Origin: Peptostreptococcus equinus
GTDB taxonomy: Bacteria; Bacillota; Clostridia; Peptostreptococcales; Peptostreptococcaceae
Reading direction: 5' to 3'
NCBI RefSeq assembly: GCF_027125355.1
Contig: NZ_CP114052.1
Span: 558,001-622,000 of the forward strand
Length of the DNA stretch: 64,000 nucleotides
Position numbers and translations under genes: made by a program. Under the pieces are notes generated by a model. The model was given only the letters and a program-made list of their open reading frames with translations. It was not told where the DNA came from and ran no database searches. Each line of letters begins with the position of its first letter. Positions within the stretch are counted from its first letter, which is position 1. Shown here one piece after another: positions 16,390-22,434 of the stretch.

Positions 16390-16734
16390 ATGAAAGGTAC
16401 GGCATTAGAAAAAGTATATGATTATGTAGCAGAGAATCCAGAAGCTACAAATGACGATATAGCTCATGAGGTTGGTATAGATTATGGAACTAGTAAGACA
16501 TATGTTAATAGGCTAAAGGCAAGAGGTCTTATAGATACAGTGTATGAGGGTGGATTAAGAACAATTCATATACTAAAAGATTATCCACTACCTAATATTA
16601 GACCAAAGACATTTAAACAAGAAATATATACAGAAATGGTTGAAGCATATGCAGAAGATTTTAAACAATGTGAGACCTTTGAAGAAAGACTGAAAGTAGG
16701 TAGAGAAATAAGAATTATATTAAATGATTTATAA
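16390..16734 (+). CDS. Helix-turn-helix early protein
   Basis: 114 aa. Residues 8-55 read as a winged-helix (PEATNDDIAHEVGIDYGTSKTYVNRLKARGLI). The C-terminal 25 residues (CETFEERLKVGREIRIILND) recur in the 32-aa protein at 15043. A perfect AGGAGG precedes the ATG; spacing of 9 bases to the antirepressor gene indicates the same operon. A regulatory role is inferred. Confidence 0.75.
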   Translation: MKGTALEKVYDYVAENPEATNDDIAHEVGIDYGTSKTYVNRLKARGLIDTVYEGGLRTIHILKDYPLPNIRPKTFKQEIYTEMVEAYAEDFKQCETFEERLKVGREIRIILNDL

Positions 16735-16747
16735 AGAGGTGGATTAA

Positions 16748-16825
16748 ATGGAAGTAAAAACTGATTACTTCATAGGCCACGAAGAAGTGATGGAAATTAC
16801 AGGAAAAACAATAAGAAAGGAGTAG
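16748..16825 (+). pseudogene. 25-codon truncated copy of the Xis-like gene at 18583
   Basis: The encoded MEVKTDYFIGHEEVMEITGK closely matches MKESYYITHEEVMAITGK at 18583, then breaks off after TIRKE. The break coincides with the ribosome-binding site of the next gene (AAAGGAG), consistent with a recombination junction that removed the rest. Confidence 0.7.
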
Positions 16826-16828
16826 AGT

Positions 16829-17065
16829 ATGAAAATAGAAATAAATTTACCTATAAAGATAGCTCTAGAATATCACAATGAAGCCGAATTGTCAGGAGTG
16901 GAAATAAGCTCATACATAGAGTATGTTTTGACAACACTAATAGTAATGTCAAGATTTGATAGCGCTAAAGAATGTACGGAGTTTGGTGATAAGCTAGATA
17001 ATGGTGATAAAGAAGCGTTAAAAGTTTATAAAGAAATATTAGAAGCCATAAATAGTTCAAAGTAA
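16829..17065 (+). CDS. 78-aa early phage protein, unknown
   Basis: Starts MKIEINLPIKIALEYHNEAE with a short ribbon-helix-helix-like opening, but no family is certain. AAAGGAG lies 6 bases upstream. Last gene of the first early block; a minus-strand cargo gene converges on it. Confidence 0.65.
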   Translation: MKIEINLPIKIALEYHNEAELSGVEISSYIEYVLTTLIVMSRFDSAKECTEFGDKLDNGDKEALKVYKEILEAINSSK

Positions 17066-17068
17066 TAA

Positions 17069-17096
17069 AAATAGGCATCTATAAAGATACCTATTT
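17069..17096 (-). terminator. Terminator of the minus-strand gene 17104-17433
   Basis: AAATAGG.ATCT / AGAT.CCTATTT hairpin with one mismatch; the T run (TTTTTATT) is on the minus strand, directly after the minus-strand stop. Confidence 0.7.
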
Positions 17097-17103
17097 GAAG
17101 AAA

Positions 17104-17433
17104 TTATTTTACGAAAAGTTTTAATGCATAGTCAATGATAGCCATTACATCCCTTATTGCACCGAGTGCGGCTAGTGCATTTAGGAAATTAGCAAATTTG
17201 GGTTTATCATAAGAAGTTGGAGCTTCTAAATCTTTTGCTATTTCAGGATTATCTTTTTTGAAATCATAAAACATCTGTTTGAACTTTTCGTAAATTTCAG
17301 GCGGAATATCTTCTTTGTCTTTTAATATTGGCAGTATTTCAAGAGTTCCAGAAGATAAATCAGCTTGAGTTAGCTTAGATTGATTTAATTCATCATGAGT
17401 TAATTTAGAGAATTGTTTGTGTGTTAATGGCAT
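17104..17433 (-). CDS. 109-aa minus-strand cargo protein, unknown
   Basis: Hydrophilic N-terminus with a repeated L-T-H/Q pattern (MPLTHKQFSKLTHDELNQSK), Pro-rich middle, and a hydrophobic C-terminus (about 80-105, NALAALGAIRDVMAIIDYAL) that may be an amphipathic or membrane helix. Clear AAGGGAGG upstream of its ATG and its own terminator. It lies against the direction of the early operon, so it is likely expressed independently, as are other minus-strand inserts at 15169, 17706, 18262 and 25193. No function recognised. Confidence 0.65.
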   Translation of the reverse strand: MPLTHKQFSKLTHDELNQSKLTQADLSSGTLEILPILKDKEDIPPEIYEKFKQMFYDFKKDNPEIAKDLEAPTSYDKPKFANFLNALAALGAIRDVMAIIDYALKLFVK

Positions 17434-17502
17434 TAAAATACCTCCCTTCTAAGCTAATTATAGCATGTGAGAGAGTAAAAACAATGGAAAGGAGTGATTA
17501 TT

Positions 17503-17709
17503 TTGAAGGTAGCAATATTAATATTACTAGTAACTAACATATATGCTGCATCTAAATGGGTGTACTGGTCAAGAGGTTTTATTGGAGCTTTCTGTATGTA
17601 CCAAGAAAAATATGGAAAGCTAAGCGAAAATGAGTTAAGACGATTAATGAAAGAAGCCGTTGATTATGGAATTAAGCAAACAATCAACGACTTAAGCGGT
17701 AGGAATTAA
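17503..17709 (+). CDS. 68-aa protein with N-terminal membrane segment
   Basis: TTG start at 17503, chosen because AAAGGAG (17487-17493) is correctly spaced for it and overlaps the earlier GTG at 17494. The N-terminus (KVAILILLVTNIYAASKWVY) is one hydrophobic helix, followed by a soluble region ending NDLSGRN. The last four bases overlap the convergent minus-strand DUF2513 gene. Unknown function. Confidence 0.6.
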   Translation: MKVAILILLVTNIYAASKWVYWSRGFIGAFCMYQEKYGKLSENELRRLMKEAVDYGIKQTINDLSGRN

Positions 17710-18098
17710 TATCCTAGGTGTTTGGTGATAATCTGAGTGACAACACCGGAAGCAATTTGAGTAAGTGCTTGAACAGAAGTGGCACCTATTTCTTTTGCTA
17801 TAGATTTGGTAGGTTCCCAGATTTTTTCATTACGAATATTTGCCAGGATCTGGTGGCCGTTAAAAGTTAAACCGTTTATTCGGTCAGTACACAAACCAAC
17901 ATGGTTTAACTTATGGCTTGATATTACATCTAACAAGCCAGCTTCCTGCAATTTGATGGTTGTATAGTCTAACTCTTCATAGGTATAAGTTAATTGTTCG
18001 CACATCAAATCTATGCCAGACTGTCTACCATATGGTATTGATTCAGCAAATATAAGTATGTCACGCATGCAATCGGGATTTAATTTCATATTGTTCAC
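17706..18098 (-). CDS. DUF2513-like protein
   Basis: 130 aa. MKLNPDCMRDILIFAES at the start and GLTFNGHQILANIRNEKIWE in the middle match the DUF2513 pattern, a family common in prophages with a winged-helix-like core; function unknown. A strong GGAGGTGA precedes the ATG. Transcribed against the early operon, tail-to-tail with the 68-aa gene by a 4-base overlap. Confidence 0.8.
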   Translation of the reverse strand: MNNMKLNPDCMRDILIFAESIPYGRQSGIDLMCEQLTYTYEELDYTTIKLQEAGLLDVISSHKLNHVGLCTDRINGLTFNGHQILANIRNEKIWEPTKSIAKEIGATSVQALTQIASGVVTQIITKHLGY

Positions 18099-18160
18099 CT
18101 CCTCTTTAAGAACATTATATCAGAGGATGGATGAAAAAGAACAATAGAAAGGAGTGAAAG

Positions 18161-18316
18161 ATGTACAAACTTTTAAGAGAAATATTATTTGAACTAAGAG
18201 TAATAAAAAAAGAACTCCATATTATTGCGAGTAATACGGAGTCCAAAGAAATTGATGAAAATTACTTTGTTGAATCGTTATCAGAAAAACTGAAAACTTC
18301 TTTAAATAACGAATAA
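18161..18316 (+). CDS. 51-aa early protein, unknown
   Basis: ATG 18161 with AAAGGAG 7 bases upstream; the product MYKLLREILFELRVIKKELH... is amphipathic and helical. Its last 55 bases overlap, tail to tail, the minus-strand gene 18262-18498, so the shared bases code on both strands. Unknown function. Confidence 0.6.
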   Translation: MYKLLREILFELRVIKKELHIIASNTESKEIDENYFVESLSEKLKTSLNNE

Positions 18317-18498
18317 GTAACATTGTTATTCATCTTAGCAGAATTGGCAATAGATTGAAGAATGAAGTCATTAACGCTCATCTTCTTATCTGCGTTTTTA
18401 ATCTCTTCTTTCAAAGTTTTAATAAAAATATCAAGATTTTTTTTAGTTATTTCTTTGAATAGTTTTTTAAATTCTGCTTCAGTAATATCTAGTTTCAT
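18262..18498 (-). CDS. 78-aa minus-strand protein, unknown
   Basis: Start at 18498, chosen over an upstream ATG because AAAGGAGGTGA is 6 bases before it. The product (MKLDITEAEFKKLFKEITKK... SDNDSTK) is helical and charged; no family recognised. It overlaps the 51-aa plus-strand gene by 55 bases at its 3' end. Confidence 0.6.
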   Translation of the reverse strand: MKLDITEAEFKKLFKEITKKNLDIFIKTLKEEIKNADKKMSVNDFILQSIANSAKMNNNVTYSLFKEVFSFSDNDSTK

Positions 18499-18582
18499 AA
18501 TTATCACCTCCTTTCGCTTGAGTTTCAACTAAGGAGTTGATAAGAAAATTATAACATTTTAAACAATAGGAGGAATAGAAAA

Positions 18583-18765
18583 ATGAAAGAAAGTTATTAT
18601 ATAACCCACGAAGAAGTAATGGCAATAACAGGAAAAAAGCAATCTACTGCTTACGGCTTAATTCGTGAGTGCAACAAGGAGTTAAAAGCTAAAGGATATA
18701 GGGTTGTGCAGGGAAAGACACCACGAAAATACTTTATGAAAAGGATGGGTTTAGCAGATGAATAG
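18583..18765 (+). CDS. Small winged-helix/excisionase-like protein
   Basis: 60 aa, YITHEEVMAITGKKQSTAYG followed by LIRECNKELKAKGY and PRKYFMKRM. This is the small HTH type often annotated as a phage Xis or regulator in Firmicutes. AGGAGG lies before the ATG. A truncated duplicate is at 16748-16825. Excision role is inference. Confidence 0.65.
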   Translation: MKESYYITHEEVMAITGKKQSTAYGLIRECNKELKAKGYRVVQGKTPRKYFMKRMGLADE

Positions 18766-18886
18766 AGAAATAGATTTAGCTGGTGCACTATATTATTTAT
18801 TCTTAATAGCACTAGAGATTATAAAGGAATGGGTTAAAAAACTAGCTTTATATATGAAAAATATATTTTTCGGAGGTAGTAGATGA
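18758..18886 (+). CDS. 42-aa protein with one hydrophobic helix
   Basis: ATG overlaps the stop region of the Xis-like gene by 8 bases. The product (MNREIDLAGALYYLFLIALE... FFGGSR) has one possible membrane helix. The end of the gene contains the GGAGG site for the next one. Short, no homologue recalled. Confidence 0.5.
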   Translation: MNREIDLAGALYYLFLIALEIIKEWVKKLALYMKNIFFGGSR

Positions 18887-19032
18887 ATAATTGGCTATTT
18901 AAACTAATTGTATTCTTACTTACAGCTGATCTACTAATGGTTTTGTTGCTATTAAAAATGAACAAAAAATATAAGGATATTAAAGAAAGAGTAGATTTTT
19001 TATCAGATTTAGTTAAGGGGGTACTTAAATAG
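18883..19032 (+). CDS. 49-aa single-span membrane protein
   Basis: ATG 18883 overlaps the preceding stop by 4 bases; GGAGG lies 9 bases upstream. One transmembrane helix (LFKLIVFLLTADLLMVLLLL) followed by a charged tail KMNKKYKDIKERVDFLSDLV. Unknown function; part of a run of tightly packed micro-genes. Confidence 0.55.
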   Translation: MNNWLFKLIVFLLTADLLMVLLLLKMNKKYKDIKERVDFLSDLVKGVLK

Positions 19033-19143
19033 ATGTCTAGTGCAGAAAAAGAAAAATATGAAGAATTAATTGAAACAATGAATAGGTATGGTCTAACATT
19101 TGATGATGTTATTTCAATAATAAATGAATGTGAAGGGGAGTGA
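19033..19143 (+). CDS. 36-aa early protein, unknown
   Basis: Starts one base after the previous stop codon and has AAGGGGG upstream. MSSAEKEKYEELIETMNRYG..., an acidic helical peptide. Translational coupling to its neighbours supports it being real; no family recognised. Confidence 0.45.
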   Translation: MSSAEKEKYEELIETMNRYGLTFDDVISIINECEGE

Positions 19144-19149
19144 TGCCGT

Positions 19150-19236
19150 ATGACCTATGATGAGTGGATCTACCAGGAATTTTTAAATTCAGATGATCAT
19201 AAACAGTATGTATACGAAGAAATGGACGAAGATTAA
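19150..19236 (+). CDS. 28-aa acidic peptide, unknown
   Basis: ATG 19150, 6 bases after the preceding stop, with AGGGGAG upstream. MTYDEWIYQEFLNSDDHKQY... highly acidic. Could be a tiny real gene or chance; listed because of packing and ribosome-binding site. Confidence 0.35.
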   Translation: MTYDEWIYQEFLNSDDHKQYVYEEMDED

Positions 19237-19306
19237 TGCCCAATCTATCGCCCAAATAAAAATGTTAAGTTAATCCGATTATATCACAAAAAGGAGGTAA
19301 GCACAA

Positions 19307-19510
19307 ATGGAAAAATTAGTATTTAAATCAAGAAGGAAAATAAAAGATGGTTATTCAAGAACAGTTAGAGTAAGTGAAGATTCTATGGAGTTAATAGAAA
19401 GTATAGCTGATAAGACTGAACTTAATAAACATACAGTTCTCAATAGAATGATAGATTTTGCAAGCCAGCATATAGTTATTGAAGATGTAGAAGAAGGATA
19501 TGAGGGATAG
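19307..19510 (+). CDS. Ribbon-helix-helix-like small protein
   Basis: 67 aa. Basic N-terminal strand (VFKSRRKIKDGYSRTVRVSE) and two helices (DSMELIESIADKTELNKHTVLNRMIDFASQ) suggest an RHH/Arc-type fold. AAGGAGG precedes it. It heads the recombination block, 2 bases before the SbcC-like gene, and may regulate it. Confidence 0.6.
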   Translation: MEKLVFKSRRKIKDGYSRTVRVSEDSMELIESIADKTELNKHTVLNRMIDFASQHIVIEDVEEGYEG

Positions 19511-19512
19511 AT

Positions 19513-20808
19513 ATGGAACAAATGAAAATAAACAAATTAGAAATTGAAAATGTGAAAAGAGTTAAAGCGGTTCAAATTAAGCCAAATGAAACTGGACTTA
19601 CTGTGATTGGTGGAAATAATAAGCAAGGCAAAACTTCAGTATTAGACTCAATTGCGTGGGCTTTAGGAGGAAATAAATTCAGACCATCAAAAGCTTATAG
19701 GGATGGTTCAACGATTCCACCAAATCTAAAAATAACAATGAATAATGGTTTGGTTGTAGAAAGAAAAGGAAAAAATTCAGACCTTAAAGTAATAGATCCA
19801 TCTGGTGAAAAAGGTGGTCAACAACTTTTAGATAGCTTTGTAGAAGAATTGGCTATTAACCTACCTAAATTTATGCAGCAATCTAGTAAAGAAAAAGCAA
19901 ATACCTTACTTCAAATAATTGGAGTAGGGGATAAACTTTACGAATTAGAACAACAAGAAACAATTATATATAATGAAAGGCATTCAATAGGGCAAATAGC
20001 TGATCAGAAAGAAAAGTTTGCAAAGGAACAGGATTACTATCCTGATGCTCCAACTCAGATAGTATCGGCTACTGAGCTTATAAAAAAGCAACAAGAAATA
20101 CTGGCTAAGAATGGTGAAAATCAAAAGCATAGAAATAATCTTAATAAGAATATTGAAAGCTTAGAAATGGTCAATCTAAAAATTGCACAGCTAGAAGAAC
20201 AGCTAAGAAATGAAAGAGTTAATCAACAAGCTCTAAGCGAAGCTGTAGAACAAGGTAAAAAATCAGTAGAGCTTTTAAAAGATGAATCTACAGCTGAACT
20301 TGAATCAAGCATTGAAAATATTGAAAAACTTAATGAGAAAGTAAGAGCTAACCTTAATAAGGAAAAAGCTGAAGATGATGCAAAAGAATACAGAGAAAAA
20401 TATGCAGCACTTACAGTTGACCTTAATAAGGTAAGAGCTGAAAAAACTGATTTGCTTGTTAATGCAGAACTACCTTTACCAGCATTATCAGTTGAAGATG
20501 GAGAACTTATTTACAATGGTTTTAAGTGGGATTCTATGAGTGGTGCAGATCAATTAAAAGTTTCTACAGCAATAGTTAGAAAGCTAAATCCTAGATGTGG
20601 TTTTGTTCTTATGGACAAGCTAGAACAAATGGATCTAGATAGCTTAAATGAATTTGGTAAGTGGTTAGAACAAGAAGGATTACAAGTTATAGCCACTAGG
20701 GTATCTAAGGGCGAAGAATGCTCAATAATAATAGAAGATGGTTATGTAGTAGGTCAAGAAAGTATAGAAGAGACTAATGAGCCAAAATGGAAGGCAGGTG
20801 AATTTTAA
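19513..20808 (+). CDS. SbcC/RecF-like AAA ATPase
   Basis: 431 aa. Walker A GGNNKQGKTS (about residues 33-42), a coiled-coil middle (about 180-300, rich in Glu/Lys/Leu), and a C-terminal segment SGADQLKVSTAIVRKLN and FVLMDKLEQMD that fits the signature and Walker B positions of RecF/SMC-like heads. Phage members usually sit, as here, with a Sak4-type ATPase and DUF669, and are presumed to act in DNA replication or recombination. The stop overlaps the next start (TAATG). Confidence 0.82.
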   Translation: MEQMKINKLEIENVKRVKAVQIKPNETGLTVIGGNNKQGKTSVLDSIAWALGGNKFRPSKAYRDGSTIPPNLKITMNNGLVVERKGKNSDLKVIDPSGEKGGQQLLDSFVEELAINLPKFMQQSSKEKANTLLQIIGVGDKLYELEQQETIIYNERHSIGQIADQKEKFAKEQDYYPDAPTQIVSATELIKKQQEILAKNGENQKHRNNLNKNIESLEMVNLKIAQLEEQLRNERVNQQALSEAVEQGKKSVELLKDESTAELESSIENIEKLNEKVRANLNKEKAEDDAKEYREKYAALTVDLNKVRAEKTDLLVNAELPLPALSVEDGELIYNGFKWDSMSGADQLKVSTAIVRKLNPRCGFVLMDKLEQMDLDSLNEFGKWLEQEGLQVIATRVSKGEECSIIIEDGYVVGQESIEETNEPKWKAGEF

Positions 20809-21962
20809 TGTTACCAGGTGTTACAAGAGGAAAAGTTGAAAAAGCACAAAGAGTAGTGGTTTATGGTACTGAAGGTGTAGGAAAATCTACTTTTGCTTCT
20901 AAATTTCCAGAAGCTGTATTTATAGATGTAGAAGAAGGGTCAAATGATTTGGATGTTTTAAGAGCTCCAACGCCACAAAGTTATGCAGCGCTTAAAGATT
21001 TTTTAGGAAAGTTAAAAAAGGTTAGGCCATTTCTTTTTAGAACTATTGTCATAGATACAGCAGACTGGACTGAAAGGCTAATAATTAAAGATATATGCAG
21101 TAGATATAAACTTGATGGAATTGAAGGACTTGGATGGGGCAAAGGCTACACTTATCTAGAAGAAGAATTTGGAAGATTTTTAAATTCATTACAAGAATTT
21201 ATAGATATGGGTGTAAATGTTGTTATATGTGCACATGCAAAGATTAATAAATTTGAACAACCAGATGAAATGGGAGCATATGATAGATGGGAATTAAAGT
21301 TACAGAAAAAGACATCCCCCTTATTAAAGGAATGGGCGGATATGCTTTTATTTGCTAATTATGAAACCCATGTTATAAACATAGATAATCAAGGAGCTGT
21401 AAAAGGCAAGAATAAAGCACAGGGCGGTAAAAGGGTTATGTATACTACTCATACACCAGCTTGGGATGCAAAAAATAGAAAAGGTCTACCAGATAAGATG
21501 GATTTTGATTATAACCAAATAGGAATTTTCTTTGAAAAAGATTTAAGATTGGAGTCAATAAAAGCAAAGCCTAATGAAGTTCCAAGAAATGAGCCGGTTA
21601 AGGAAGTGCCAGTAAAAGAAGAATCAAAGTATGAATCGGTAAAAGAAAAAGTTGAAGAACCTAAGCAAGATTTACCAATAAGAACAGAAAGTGGGGCAGA
21701 GTTTAAACCAACAAATGAACCAACACCATTTGAAGATAAGAAAGAAGAGTCAAAAGAAGCGCCACAATTAGTAAAAAATAAAGCTTTAAATGAATTGATG
21801 GTAGCAAATAATGTAAGTGTAGAACAAATACAAAATGTAGTGTCAGCTAAAGGCTATTATCCAGCAGGAACACCAATAGAAAATTATGATCCTGGATTCA
21901 TTGATGGTGTTTTAGTAGGTGCATGGTCTCAAGTATATAAAATGATAAAGGGAGGAAATTAA
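20808..21962 (+). CDS. Sak4-like RecA-fold ATPase (AAA_24 type)
   Basis: 384 aa. Walker A YGTEGVGKST (about residues 24-33), FIDVEEGSNDL, and TIVIDTADWTE as Walker B. The N-terminal 230 residues form the ATPase core; the rest is a Glu/Lys/Pro-rich linker and a small helical C-terminal domain. This family mediates single-strand annealing/recombination in phages together with a ssDNA-binding protein, likely the next gene (DUF669). Overlaps the previous stop by one base. Confidence 0.82.
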   Translation: MLPGVTRGKVEKAQRVVVYGTEGVGKSTFASKFPEAVFIDVEEGSNDLDVLRAPTPQSYAALKDFLGKLKKVRPFLFRTIVIDTADWTERLIIKDICSRYKLDGIEGLGWGKGYTYLEEEFGRFLNSLQEFIDMGVNVVICAHAKINKFEQPDEMGAYDRWELKLQKKTSPLLKEWADMLLFANYETHVINIDNQGAVKGKNKAQGGKRVMYTTHTPAWDAKNRKGLPDKMDFDYNQIGIFFEKDLRLESIKAKPNEVPRNEPVKEVPVKEESKYESVKEKVEEPKQDLPIRTESGAEFKPTNEPTPFEDKKEESKEAPQLVKNKALNELMVANNVSVEQIQNVVSAKGYYPAGTPIENYDPGFIDGVLVGAWSQVYKMIKGGN

Positions 21963-21964
21963 AT

Positions 21965-22432
21965 ATGATGACAGAAGATATGGGAGTAGGATTAGGCTGG
22001 GATGATGAAATATCAAAAGAAGGTCCAGATTTTATATTATTGCCAGCCGGTGATTATGATTTTGAAGTTACTTCATTTGAAAGAGGTAGATTTGATGGTA
22101 GTGATAAAATGTCAGCTTGTAATAAAGCAATGTTGAATATAAAAATTGAAACAGCTGAAGGAATTGCTGTTATACAACATAATTTATTTTTACATCAAAA
22201 AACAGAAGGATTTTTATCAGAATTTTTCACATCTATAGGGCAAAAGAAAAAAGGACAGCCGTTAAAGATGAATTGGAATAGTGTTGTTGGAGCTAAAGGA
22301 AGATGTAAAGTTGGAATTAGAAACTGGACATCAAAAGATGGAAATCCAATGCAGTCAAATGAAATTAAAAAATTCTATGAGCCAAAGGAAACTGAAGCAG
22401 TTCAGACAACATTTACACCTGGGAGCTTTTAA
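21965..22432 (+). CDS. DUF669 protein, probable ssDNA-binding partner
   Basis: 155 aa. DFILLPAGDYDFEVTSFERG followed by NIKIETAEGIAVIQHNLFLH and GRCKVGIRNW matches DUF669, an OB-like family found next to Sak4-type ATPases in Firmicutes phages. GGAGG precedes the start. Position between ATPase and helicase supports a role in replication/recombination. Confidence 0.85.
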   Translation: MMTEDMGVGLGWDDEISKEGPDFILLPAGDYDFEVTSFERGRFDGSDKMSACNKAMLNIKIETAEGIAVIQHNLFLHQKTEGFLSEFFTSIGQKKKGQPLKMNWNSVVGAKGRCKVGIRNWTSKDGNPMQSNEIKKFYEPKETEAVQTTFTPGSF

Positions 22433-22434
22433 TT

